DNA of 64,000 nt, taken from Prostheceraeus crozeri (Eukaryota > Platyhelminthes > Polycladida > Euryleptidae). Both the position numbers and the translations under genes were made by a program. Numbering within the stretch: the stretch's first letter is position 1; every line of letters begins with the position of its first letter. Where the stretch lies: positions 124,001-188,000 of the forward strand of contig CAJQUW010001783.1 of the NCBI GenBank assembly GCA_907163375.1, written 5' to 3'. Positions 46,028 through 57,201 of the stretch are shown here, in pieces. The notes under the pieces are model-generated. The model was given only the letters and a program-made list of their open reading frames with translations, did not search any database and had not been told where the DNA came from.

Positions 46028-48453
46028 ATATATAGAAAAGTTTAAAATGAAAAACATAATTCACATGGGAGATTAAAAAACCAAAATTGGTCTATTGAAT
46101 GACAACGAACATTTAGACCTCCCATTAAGAAAATCAAATGACTAAACTGTAAACAAACGAGGAGTAATAGATTTCTCCAATGACACTTCCCTGGTAATAG
46201 TAAATGAAATATTAAAATCTAAGAATTACACAGATCATAAGCCGCTGAAAATTGAAATAGATATAGCACTGCAATCGAATATACATGTATTACCGGCAGC
46301 TGAAAAAAAGAAAATTCAGACATATCCCTGCGAAAATGCTATTCTATTTAAATAGTCATCTAATCTGGAAAATGAAAAATGTCAGCAAATAATTTCAGGC
46401 AAAAGTTTAAATCTTTAGACAGAAATAAAAGAAACACAACTGAATAAGTCAGAAATATATAACAAATTAGTCAGCTTAAATATAGAAACAGTGAACATTA
46501 TGAGAAGAACCAATAGACAAACTATTTATATAAATGAGACAAGAAATATTCGGAAGACATGTGAACAAGCTATAGAAATATATGAGTGAAAGTACCGAAG
46601 AAAATTTAAATTCCTTATTACAATTGAAAAAAGGTAAAAAAGACAATTACAGAAAATGAAATTAAATGAGTTGCAAATAGCAAGAGCAAATAATGACTCT
46701 AAAACATTTTGGAAACTTCTTAGAAGAAACAATGATGAGAGTAGAACAGAGCAATGTACTTTAACGGCATCATCTTTTAAAGAAACAATTGAAAGCAGAG
46801 ATAATCAATATAAAACTCCTAATACGCATCAAATGCAACAGCCATCTGTGCACAAAAGTCTCACGACAAAAAGTGATACTGAACAAAACTATTGCAACAG
46901 CAGAAATTGACAAGGCATTAAAATGTTCAAAAAACTCCAAATCGGGGGTACTGTGTATGAAATGTTCAAAAACGACTTGAATCAAAAACAAATATTAAGC
47001 ACTTTATTCAATACAATTTTAAAAGAACATGACACTCCATGTCATTCAAGCTGGATAACTTCCATTCACAAAAAGATGATAAAAATTGCACTACTACTTA
47101 TAGGTGCCTGAATTTATCTTCCTGTATAGAAAACATGCTGACTAAAATACTGAATGAAAGATTAATGCATCTATTGATAAGTATCAACTTTTACACGAGT
47201 CTCAAACAGGTTTCAGGAAAAATCACTGCACAATAGATAATATTTGTTGGATTTTAAAATAAACTATACAAATATACAAGAATACTAAGAAGCCATTATA
47301 TACCTGTCTTGTGGATTTATCGCAAGCTTTTGATTCTGTACAGAAACACAAGCTAATTGAAAACCAAACTGTATACTCCCAAGAGGTGACTATCTCTCAT
47401 TATTAGAAAACATAATACGAGGCAAAATACATAAAGTTCTTTTTCATAGTATGGAAAGTTCCGAATTCCAACTTGAATATGGTATACCACAGGTAGACAG
47501 TTTGTCACCGACTTTATTTTGTATCTAATGTACATGAATGATTTCTTAGATGAACTGTACCAACATATTGACGAATAGGAACCAGTTAAAATATCAGAAT
47601 TGAAGTTGGCGTCACTCGTTTATCGGATGATATTTTGTTACTGAGTGAAACGCAAGCGGGTGTAATGAAACAAATAAAATCTTTTCATAGCTTCTGCTTG
47701 AGTAACAGCTTAAAAATAGATTACAACAAAACAAAGATCATGGTATTTAATGACACACAAAAATATCATGAACATATTTTATCATGAGATGATAAAACAT
47801 CACCAATGGAAGTTGTTAATAAATATAAGTATTCAGGTATCTGGATCGCAAAAAATGATAGAAAACAAATAGAAGAATTAACAAAAAAAGGAAAATCGTC
47901 GCCATATCTTACTGCCAAGACACTTAGAGAGCTTAAAACTGTTGATGTCACGATTCTGACTGAAACATTTGAAATGTTGACATTATCTAAAATGCGATAT
48001 GGCTGTGAGCTTTATTTCGTCAAAAATCTTATTGATCTAAATAGAGTAATAATGCAAGTCTTCAAAAGGCTTCATCACTTTCGAATATCCGCACCAAATT
48101 ACTGCATTATTGGTGAATTTGGCATTAAGCGCATGAAATTTTATTGTTACAAATCAGTCATCAATTACCTCCTTAAATTAAATGAGAAAAATGATAAAAG
48201 ACTTATCAATCGCATGTACAGAATCATAAGTGATAATTTGGATGTACCGAAATTTCTCAATTCATGGTGTGATAGAATAAATAAGCTTTTCAACAAAATT
48301 CAATTGCATGAAATGCACAATCTGAATAGTAGTGGAAAGTCTAAGAGAATAATTAACAATGCGTGAATTGAATATTTCGGAGCACAATGGATCAGCAATG
48401 CTAAAACCAGAGACAAAGGAATGAAATACTTAGAGCTTTGTCGATTCCCATTA
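46028..48453 (+). mobile_element. LINE B (APE-type), first part
   Basis: Begins ATGAAAAACATAATTCACAT, the diverged counterpart of LINE A's start, then a decayed endonuclease, a linker (46656-46910), RT motifs and thumb (47806-48366). The RT part includes CLVDLSQAFDSVQKHKLI, YGIPQVDSLSPTLF and NYNKTKIMVFND, and the post-RT part KYKYSGIWIAKNDRKQ. Multiple stops and frame changes. It breaks off at 48454 where the inverted R1 copy begins, and its C-terminus resumes past R1 at about 53690. Confidence 0.75.
47806..48366 (+). pseudogene. LINE B post-RT region
   Basis: A 186-codon open stretch: MEVVNKYKYSGIWIAKNDRK, SPYLTAKTLRELKTVDV, LSKMRYGCELYFVKNLI, IIGEFGIKRMKFYCYKSV. It corresponds to LINE A's 31945-32500 region. 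It is the longest surviving frame of LINE B and holds no catalytic motif. Confidence 0.65.
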
Positions 48454-49061
48454 ATTCTCATACGATGATGAAAATCATCCCAACAGCCATTTGTAATAGA
48501 ATATAATGCTACTAGTTTAAATTATTAATTGAAGTAGTCCTGATGAGGACTGATGGCGTTCTGCAATCCGCAAGTGTACAAAGGCAATGCTACTGTAACC
48601 ATTGGATTAATCAGTTCTTAAAAGAACTCAATGTAGCTTTCTCGTGGCAACAAATTAAAATTGATCAGCTTTGGTCCAATATCTGGTAAAAATGTAAATC
48701 TTAAGACTTGTAACACTACTAATTCTTACTGCTAATATACTAATACCACAGATTCTAAACACTACCGCATACTCCTTCTAATATACTGTACTGACTACAG
48801 ATGCTGGTAGTGGAAAAATAGGACAATGGTCACCATAGGTTAGGGAAATTAAAAATGGATATTATAAAACAACAGGAGACCTATGGATAAAAATTGGAAG
48901 AGTGCAGGTAAATCATAGAACTACAATGACACTCTACCTAAGACTACATTCATATATGTGTATTGAAATAATAAAAATCAGATATACAACTCAAGAAGAC
49001 AGCAAGGATTGAGGAAAAAAAAGTCACTTCATACACTGTCAAAAGATCAGAAAGTCTATTG

Positions 49062-51715
49062 TCAATTGAACCTGGATGACACATACAACCTATTGTAAAG
49101 TGAGCTGCAGTATGGTACGAAAGAATTCCTTCGGCGCAAGGTATTACACACGGGTAATCTGACATGTTGAGAGTACTGGTGTAGTGGTGGCATCAGTTCA
49201 TGAAGCATGTTGTTCTCGTTCATCATTTCTTTGAAAACTTTCATTGCGCGGTAATTTCTTCGAATGTGCAAAGGCGTGAATTCACCGCAATCACTCGCTG
49301 ATCCGCAAATAATGCGGTGTGCCCTTTTGTGAATCTTCTCAAGTTTTTTACTTTCTTGTGAATTGAGGCCAACAAGAAGAGGCGAGTTGTACTCTAGCAC
49401 ATTCCTAATGAAGGCGTTATACACTGCGATGAGTGATTCTTTGGCTAGGTATTCACGAAGTCTTCGAATAAGGTATAGACGACTCGTCGCTTTCCTCACA
49501 ACATTGTCAATATGTACATTCCACTTGAGCGTTGATTGGATGGTTACACCAAGTACTTTCATCTCAGTGCATGGACTGAAACTGGAGACAGGTATTTCCA
49601 CTCTGCCCTTGGGAATAATCATTACTTTCGTCTTTGCATCATTGATTGCAAGCCCATTTCTGGAGCACCACTGTGTCACATTGTTGACTTCAGCTTCTGT
49701 GGATGACTCTACCAATGACTCGTCAGCAAACGATTGAACATACACAATGTCATCTGCATATTTGAATATGTGCGAATTTTGAACAAAAGCTGACAAGGAG
49801 CTGAGATGCACAGAGAACAGGTAAGGAGACAATACGGAGCCCTGAGGTACACCTGACCAAACGTCCCGTTCACTGCTCATGTATTGTCGCTGAAGAATCA
49901 CGCGTTGACGACGATTGCTTAGATATCCAATGCACCACTTGACAAAGGCTTTGGGTATGTCTGATGAAAGCAAACTTTGAATCAATGATTGATGGGACAT
50001 GTAATCAAAGGCTTTGCGCAGATCTAATGATATCATTGCAACGGCAGTAATTTCAGGCTTCTCTAATTCTGTCGTGATTAAATCGTGCATTTTTATATGT
50101 GCTTGCAAAGTCGAGCAGTTCGGTCGGAATCCGAATTGAGCATTATCATAAGATTTCAAGAGATATGGCTTTACAGATTCTACAATTATTTTTTCTAAGA
50201 CTTGCAAAAACTGGAATCAACGATATTGGACGTAAGTCTGTAGTGGCCTTTGCATGAGGTTTAGGAACGGGAATAATTGACGCCAATTTCCACTGAATTG
50301 GGAGATCAAAGTTCTCTACACACATAGCAAAGATATGTGTTAATGGAGGAGCGAGTACAGAGGCACAGTCTTGTATGAATCGCGGTGGTATCTCATCACT
50401 CCCACTGGCCTTTTTGATGTTCAGTTTACAAAGCTGTTGAAATGTCTTCAAGATATCGATATCGGGTTTCCAACAATCTGTCGATGAACACCTGATATCT
50501 TCTTTAAGTTTTGATAGATCTGTAGGTAAAGAGAAGTTCTTTACAAACGCCTCATTTATTGCATCCGCGGCATCAGAGGATGAGTTGAATTGATTCACAA
50601 TTCTACGCAGTATACTGTCACTGACCACCTTCTTGCCACTCAACATATCAGCGGTTTTCCATATATTTTTCTCAGAGTTTTGAATACTCTTTTTCCACAT
50701 TTCTTTGGCTTGAGCAATTTCCTTTTTCACTTTTTCTTTATAATGATTGTAAGTAGAGTATTGATGATTTCGGAATGCTTCATAACGCAGGTTTATCAAA
50801 TGTTTCAGTTTCGGGGTCATCCATGGACGATCAGTATTATGCATCTCCACTAAAACATATGGTATAGTCGCCATTGCTTCTGATAGTACGGAATAAAACA
50901 TATCACACTTTTCATCTAGTCCAATGTCAGCATGGTAGAAATTCTGCCAAGGATATTCTTGTAGTATCATGTATGCGGCGTCAATGTTACTTTGACGAAG
51001 GTCCATCACTTTATGTATTGATGTTAGCCTACAGGTTGACGTGCCGGTGATTGGCTTCAAAAAGACACTTCGGTGGTCCGATTTCCCGAGGTTAGGACAA
51101 ATAATAGACTCATTATAGTGATGTAGCAGTGAACAATCAATCAGTATTTTGTCCAAAATGGAATTTTGTCTAGTAGGGGCGTTAACTGTCTGACGTAGTC
51201 CAAGGATATTGGCGATGGAAGAACAGGGTAGTTGATTTAAGTCGCCACATATAATCAGTTTCGCCGAGTTAGAGCTATCCAGGAAGTATTCAGCAGATTG
51301 GACGATGTATTCTTCTATTTCGGTGTATTGTTTTTTCTGAAGGTTTGGAGGCACGTAAATAACAAGAAGAAAAATATTCCATTTAGTGAGCGATAGCCAT
51401 TTGCATTCAACCGTACTGGGACATGATTGCGTTGACAATTCCTTCATACATAGGTTATCCTTGATATAAATGCATACACCCCCGCCTCTGCGATCCAATC
51501 TATCACAACGTAAAGGGGGACCATAATTTGGAAGCGCAACTTCCTCGTCACATGTATGCTTTGTAAGCCAGGTTTCACACAATGCGATGATATCAGGTGA
51601 GAGTGCTTTACTGTAATTCATAAGGTCATCACGCTTGCGATAAATAGACTGCGCATTTGAGAGATAAATTGAAGGTAAATGATCACCATAAAACTCAGAG
51701 TCATTTAAAATCCGT
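49062..51715 (-). pseudogene. LINE ORF2: endonuclease and reverse transcriptase, one frameshift
   Basis: The frame opens inside the end of ORF1 and gives NAQSIYRKRDDL without an obvious own ATG, so translation would need reinitiation or frameshifting, as in many LINEs. Endonuclease motifs: PDIIALCETWL, RLDRRGGGVCIYIKD, CGDLNQLP, APTRQNSILDKILID, KSDHRSVFL. RT motifs: ASGSDEIPPRF, ISLDLRKAFDYMSH, SGVPQGSVLSPYLFSVHLS, FKYADDIVYV, NDAKTKVMI, VLGVTI. A single frameshift near 50150-50210 separates the endonuclease frame (50146-51621) from the RT frame (49062-50207); otherwise it reads through to a normal C-terminus. Confidence 0.88.
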
Positions 51716-52448
51716 TTCGAAAACCCTTGATCGAAGAACGAAGCACCACTTGGTCCCGGTGTATCACCACATCTTCCTTGTTTTTCCGTCTGCGTGTAAG
51801 CTCTTCACGCAGTTCTCGAAAGACAAGTTGTTGTTGGCGCGTACGATCAGGATTTATGTAAATTTTCTTGTATTCATCACTGGATTTCAGCTTCCTTGCG
51901 TTTCTTTGTATCTTGTTCCTGGTTTCCAGATCTCTGCATACCACTCTTGTTAGTCTAGCTTTGTTCGGTACTATTCTACCGATGCGTTTTACACTGGAGA
52001 CTACATCAGGTTGACTGGATTCCGGCAATGTGTTGATGATTCCCATAACCTTATTTTCATCCTCTCTTTGTACAGCATCAACAGAATCTGCATGCGATTC
52101 TGGGAGACCAACGAAGATGAGATTGCATTTTTTGCTCATTCGCTCTTCGGTTTCTCTAGCAATAGCCATGCCATTTTGTACATTTTCATTGCTTGTGCCA
52201 GAGATGCGCAATTCAAGATTGGCACATCTTTCTTGAAGTCTCTCATTACTTTCTTCGAGATCGCGAACTCGATTTGAAAGGCCGGTGATAACATTTGTAA
52301 GGCTAGTGAACTCTGACTTAAGTGAGTCGATGCCATGGGAAAGTTCATGCTTTGCTTTTTCGACGATCTCTCTAATATCATCTATTGAAAATGATGATTT
52401 TGCCTGAGATCTTAAGTTTGGACCCTTTTGAGCTGCTGGAGATGGCAT
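51705..52448 (-). CDS. LINE ORF1 protein (coiled coil plus RNA-binding-like domain)
   Basis: A complete 247-aa frame starting at the ATG at 52448. Residues about 15-110 are heptad-rich (IDDIREIVEKAKHELS, VRDLEESNERLQERCANLEL), a coiled coil likely to trimerise. Residues about 110-240 (CNLIFVGLPES, SVKRIGRIVPNKARLTRVV, RTRQQQLVFRELREELTRRR) follow the L1-ORF1p-like RRM and C-terminal pattern. Such proteins coat the LINE RNA and act as chaperones in the ribonucleoprotein. No break is visible. Confidence 0.8.
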   Translation of the reverse strand: MPSPAAQKGPNLRSQAKSSFSIDDIREIVEKAKHELSHGIDSLKSEFTSLTNVITGLSNRVRDLEESNERLQERCANLELRISGTSNENVQNGMAIARETEERMSKKCNLIFVGLPESHADSVDAVQREDENKVMGIINTLPESSQPDVVSSVKRIGRIVPNKARLTRVVCRDLETRNKIQRNARKLKSSDEYKKIYINPDRTRQQQLVFRELREELTRRRKNKEDVVIHRDQVVLRSSIKGFRNGF

Positions 52449-53689
52449 GATGAGAAAAAAATGATCGCGGAGAGCTTCGAACCCGGGACAGTAGGATAGA
52501 TCAACAGCGATTTAAACCAAAGGACTGTCACAGAGTTGAATGCGTGGATTGCGTTACACGACGTTTGCGCAGAGAGACAGTACTGGTCCGAGATCAAAAG
52601 AGGGCTTCGCTTCTATTGATGAAAAGCGTCGACAGCCAAAGGCGTGTCTCTCAGCACAACAGTTCAACACACAGTAGCGACACTTGCTTGTTTTCTTGGT
52701 GCAGAAGTAGCTGAACTAAGCGGCTTGATACAACAAAGTGTAAAGTCCAAGTTACGACGACAATGATGACGAAGCCGGTAGTGGTTGCTAGCCAATCAGA
52801 GAGCGAGGAAACAGCTGAATGTCAAGGAAAAAGCCAGAAGTAGAGGACGTTGAGGAGCAGGAACGGATGACTGTACTTAGGAGCGGGCGACACAAAACGA
52901 AAGAGCAAATTCCAACAAAGTGATTGCACTAAAAAATTCCAAGAACGATGAAGTCTGTCCAGAGATATGGAGTCACAAAGGTGATGTACAAGAGCTCGTG
53001 AAATATGCGACCGCAAGCTAGAAGATGACTACACAAGACTACACATGGAAATACTATTTCTTCACTTGAATTTGTTGTCGCCTGTTTCTTAATCCGTCTA
53101 TAATACTTCATGGAATCCAACATTTCTTCATTTGGTTCTTCATTTGAAATACAATACATCGACGACTACTTCAGCTACCGATTAAGGGATATAAAACATT
53201 ATACTGCAGTCCGTCAGTCATCAGCAGGTACTCGTCTAGTTGTGTTTCGACCCCTAACCTGATCACTCAAACCCAGACGAGCGGGGTCCCACACATAGTG
53301 GCTGACAAAATATTGGATAGGTAATGATAAGTCAGACATCATTCAAATGTTACATTTCCCACATGCAAACTCATCCTGCCATTAAATTCATCCCATCAAT
53401 AAATACAGTATGCTTTTTGCGATCTTCACATGCAAACAAATCCTGTACATCAATCTATGACTTTTTCGGTTCCCACAAGTAAACAGAAACAGATCCTGCT
53501 CATCCTTGATTCCCATAAAGATGTGATCGTTGTGTGATAAATCTGCAATCCGTCTTTACACAGACTTCGCCTCATTCGAGACTTATCAATGGTAGCTTTC
53601 TCATCTACCTTAAGCCACGCTAAACGTTCTCTCTTCGCCGCCCACCATTCTCTCTTCCCATTCTCTCTCTTCACCGCAATGTGAGCTTA

Positions 53690-53900
53690 GATCGTATTTA
53701 ACTGAAGCTGGTGATCAAATTAAAATCAATGATATCTTAAAACTAAGAACTGGAAATCACACACTAGCAGCAGAAGTCGGAACTTATCAAAATCGAGATA
53801 CCTATAAAGATTATACTTTTAAATTCTGTGATCAAGATTTCAAATTCAAGATAAAATTGAAGATATCTATCATTTCATTGTTCTATGTTCACGTTGAGGG
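53690..53900 (+). pseudogene. LINE B C-terminal fragment
   Basis: Translation shows KLRTGNHTLAAEVGTYQNRD followed by YKDYTFKFCDQ. It corresponds in place to LINE A's Cys-containing C-terminus near 32650-32760 and continues LINE B beyond the R1 insertion. The sequence downstream to 54515 is unassigned. Confidence 0.55.
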
Positions 53901-54514
53901 AATGCACGAAATATATTCATTCCATACCTGAAAGACAGCACACGATCTGATTTCTATGAATTCATGAATACATTAACAATACGACTGACCAGATCGTTGG
54001 CGACTACATTCATAAGGCGATGAAGACAAGAAGCAATAGGCAATGAAATGAAAACCTTCAATTTCTATGATTTGATGAAAATTTGAATTGCATGGCATAT
54101 AGACCAAATTAATCAATATGAAATTTTGCATGGAACATCGAATGATGAATTGAGAGGGCTAAAGAAAATATCTTGAACGATTTCTATGACGGTGCGAATG
54201 AATGGAATCTAAATACAGATAGTATGCGCGAACTACCGAACAATTAAGAGCTTTGGTAGATTGTCACATGATATTGATCAACATTCACAGATTAGGACAA
54301 TAAAATAGACAGACAGCCGCTTCACTTCACAACTAAATTCATCGGAGGACGGTTGTAAATGCAAGCTGTTCACTGAAACTCAAGATTCCCTCTAACATTT
54401 CAGGTATGTGCAGTATTAAATCATCTTAATTCTGTGTATTTCTTCTTCACAATTAATAACCGACAATGTCAGTCTGTTTGTACCTAATCATTGGCAATAA
54501 ACATTTTGAATTTT

Positions 54515-54515
<1 letters not shown>

Positions 54516-54567
<52 letters not shown>
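54516..54567. repeat. (GA)n microsatellite
   Basis: About 52 bp of uninterrupted AG/GA dinucleotides followed by degenerate GAGAGTGG units. It lies 74 bp inside the intron downstream of proposed exon 2 and would read as a polypyrimidine tract (CTCTCT) in the sense of that gene. Confidence 0.95.
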
Positions 54568-54571
<4 letters not shown>

Positions 54572-54641
54572 AGAGAGTGGAAGAGTGGAGATAAGTGGAA
54601 AAAGACAATGACAAGACACAAATGAATGAAAAATAACTTAC

Positions 54642-54754
54642 GTGAGAGACCAGTACACAAGTTGATGGTTCCGGCGTGGAATGATAATGAAACTGTTTGT
54701 CCCCATTGACATTCAGACGCCATTGCCATCAGCCGCAGCAAATGACTGCCGTGT
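54642..54754 (-). CDS. Host gene, proposed exon 2
   Basis: Acceptor ACTAAATTTCAG, 113-bp exon, donor CTCTCAC/gtaagt. Only one frame is open (phase 2 in, phase 1 out): HGSHLLRLMAMASECQWG, then QTVSLSFHAGTINLCTGLS. Joined to exon 3 it yields a CCC codon (Pro) before QWRVII. No domain is recognised. The 15-kb intron to exon 3 is filled with LINE, R1, Tc1 and satellite sequence. Confidence 0.5.
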
Positions 54755-54995
54755 CTGAAATTTAGTTCAAGTTACAGATCAATACACCGTCTGATATCTT
54801 GTGTCTGAAGCTATGCAGCGGATGAGAGAATATGGGAGAGAATACAATCGACAGAATAGAATTGAAGATCTCAATCGAGTCATGGAAACTATTTTAGTTG
54901 CAATTCGGCTTCAAGCTTAGCAAATTCATTAGTCTTGAATAATGCTAGGGATTAAATGAATTGCTGTGTGACGGTATCCACACTCTATAACTTAC

Positions 54996-55076
54996 ATGTC
55001 TGCCTCTTTCAGACTCCACATCGACGATGAAATGCAGTCTCTGTCGTTTGAACGAAGCATTTCATGAGGATTAGGC
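54996..55076 (-). CDS. Host gene, possible exon 1
   Basis: A good donor (GACAT/gtaagt) ends a minus-strand frame that leaves phase 2 and fits exon 2 (rebuilt Ile codon). The frame reads EMLRSNDRDCISSSMWSLKE. The upstream border is uncertain: a weak acceptor (GGGTGATCTCAG) at 55077, or a start codon at the Met in that stretch. The opposite strand also has an open frame here, so support is modest. Confidence 0.3.
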
Positions 55077-56340
55077 CTGAGATCACCCAGTGTCTCTCTC
55101 CTTGCCAACAGAAAAGAAAATGCCCCGCAGGAAATTGATTTGGGGTAATCCCATAGAAGTGTTGAAAGATCCCCCAAGAAATGGCAATGAAGACTACGAG
55201 TGCCACGTAACACACCGGCAAAAAGTGCCAAGGGGCGAAAAGTCGGCCTACATCTTTTCACTATGGAAATGTGACTGATCATTTGAAATGACGCGATCTA
55301 GCTGATCCACTCATTAGAGTCCGGTTGCATCGTTCAAGCGCAAGTAATATTGGCTCTTACCACTTGTCAGCGGTCATAGTAAAACAATGTCACATTCATA
55401 TTCACCGTCTCTCTAGTAGGCCTACAAAAATCATTATCGAACAGGTTCAGGAAACGCATTCGACAAGAGCAATCAACTGCAGTTCCAAAAGCCAAATTCT
55501 GACGTTGAAACAATGTCATACTATGAGTGTATGCTGCACCTGAACCAAATCAGAATATTGCTTTCGTTCTATATGCTTCTTTTATCTTCCCTACGCCCGT
55601 AGCACTGTGGGCATTAGATAATCTTGCCGCAGTGGACCTCACAATGAGACTACTTTGAGAAGTTTATCGAAGATATGGCCAGGAACACAAGCTGAGAAAA
55701 AAGAAATCCTAAAATTTGGTCTAATGTTTTTTTGATAAATCAAACATGAAAGTTGACGTCACACAAACGTGACTCTCTACATGCCGGGCTGCAATTTTCT
55801 ATGCTGTAAAATGTCATTTGATACTCAATTTTTCTAACTGTTGATTGTAAAATTGAAAAGATTTTGTCGTTGGAAATCAGCTTCTAGTGCTAAACAGATG
55901 CCGAACTTTCATGAAGAGGAGATATTCGGATATACAGACCACAAATAGGCTGGATTTTGTTTTGCCCTTGAAACGCTGAAAAACACTCATGGGTGACATT
56001 TATCACCATTTTAGTTTGGTGACATGTGACATCAAGATAATTCCAAATGTGTTCCTACAAACACCAGATACTTGTAAAGGAATGTATTCGGAAATATTCA
56101 TGCGAGAAACTGATGCAATCAGTCTTGTCAATGACTTTAAATAAGTCTTTGTGATTGCAAGGAAAATATCAAATTTAATGAAGTTTAAGAATATATTATA
56201 CACATAAGCAGCGTATCATATTCCCCAAATATTTCGTTTGGTTTAGGTTTTGGTTCACTTTCATTGATTGTGCACAAATAAAGGCACAATAAAGTCCGCA
56301 ACATTAATAGAAGTCGTGCCAGAGAAACCTTCAATCTTGA
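55077..56340. other. No gene seen
   Basis: A plus-strand 62-codon frame at 55090-55278 and its minus-strand counterparts have no recognised motif. No repeat structure is visible. Confidence 0.35.
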
Positions 56341-56359
56341 CAATGGTTAAATGCGTAGA

Positions 56360-56430
56360 AGCCAGTGGCGGGAACGGTTAATCGATTCCCCACGATTAAT
56401 CGTGCGACGGAATCAATCGCGCGATTCTTG
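56360..56430. other. Clustered palindromes, possible hAT-type terminus
   Basis: CAGTGGCGGGAACGGTTAAT begins a stretch with two perfect 12-bp palindromes, ACGATTAATCGT (56392-56403) and AATCGCGCGATT (56415-56426), plus AATCGATT. CAGTGGCGG is a common hAT start, but no partner terminus was found. Confidence 0.3.
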
Positions 56431-56960
56431 AATGACCAGGAATTGTGCGATTTTTGCAATGTGACTTCTTAATGAAATTTGGTTGATGAGGCAAAAACAA
56501 TGTTTCTATTCACTCTTTCATCGTTTGAGATAATTGCAATGCGCGGATGCTCGTTCCTGAGATCATGTATGGCAAGACAGTTGCCGTGTGAAATCTCTGT
56601 GGGAGCTCCTCACATAGCATTAAACCATAGCATGAAACACGCTCGTATAGGCCACATACACCATTCATACGAATCATGCATGTTGTCAAGGCAGTCAATC
56701 ATTGTATTTCCTAATGATGTCATATCTCCGCATTGAAATCATATAAATAGATTAATAACAATGCGCATTAATGCTTGATTCACATTTAGTATGCACACTT
56801 TGAGCATAACCCGATAGCAATTGCACTTGCAGATCCGCTAATTGTAAAGATTGCAGAGTGTCAGTTCGCATGGGCATAGAATAGAAAGGTGTCCTCAGAC
56901 TTGAAGTATTTAAGCACGAAAATTCCGTGGCAGGAATACAGTAGACGCTCCGCTTTCTCC

Positions 56961-57171
56961 CAACAAGGGCTCGTCAGTACGGCTCGGAATGGCCCAATAG
57001 CTTAAAATATCTGGAATGGCTAAGCAAGCTGAAGGACTGCACAATGAGCTGCTCTGTGTTTATCTATCCTGGCTGTGCCATGCGACTGATAATCATAAAG
57101 ATTATAGAGTGCCGATTCTAGACATTTTAAGCTAGTCTGGGCCATTCCGAACCGTGCTGACGAACCGTTGT
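56961..57171. repeat. Inverted repeat with about 55-bp arms
   Basis: Left arm CAACAAGGGCTCGTCAG, ACGGCTCGGAATGGCCCA; right arm carries the inverse, GGGCCATTCCGAACCGT and CTGACGAACCGTTG. A diverged single arm recurs at about 63888-63945. MITE-like. Confidence 0.6.
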
Positions 57172-57201
57172 AAGGTGAAACGTAGTCTCACCAAGCGCGC
57201 A

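Larger units (their letters stand above)
48949..53034 (-). mobile_element. CR1-like LINE, nearly full length, with 9-bp target duplication
   Basis: A 4,086-bp minus-strand LINE lies between two copies of AAGACTACA (48940-48948 and 53035-53043). In element order: a roughly 590-bp 5' leader, ORF1 (52448-51705), an overlapping ORF2 with endonuclease and RT (about 51715-49062), and a short AT-rich tail ending ATATATGAA. The intact ORF1 and nearly intact ORF2 make this the youngest-looking LINE in the window. Clade assignment to CR1/L2-like rests on ORF2 motifs. Confidence 0.85.
48454..53683 (-). repeat. R1 repeat, copy 2, split by a CR1-like LINE
   Basis: In minus orientation R1 runs from about 53683 down to 53035, is interrupted, and continues from 48948 to 48454. 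Net length is about 1.14 kb, close to copy 1. It sits inside LINE B, whose sequence resumes at about 53690, so R1 copy 2 is a younger insertion than LINE B. Confidence 0.75.

Noticed and set aside
43188-53683. One giant transposon with 1.2-kb terminal inverted repeats
   Set aside because: The inverted copy at 48454-53683 lies inside LINE B, which resumes beyond it, so the two are independent insertions of the same repeat.
54514-54741. Protein ending in a Leu-Ser repeat
   Set aside because: The repeat is the (GA)n microsatellite read through past the exon 2 donor.
55090-55278. Plus-strand 62-codon frame
   Set aside because: No domain and no splice partners; the minus strand fits the neighbouring exon phases better.
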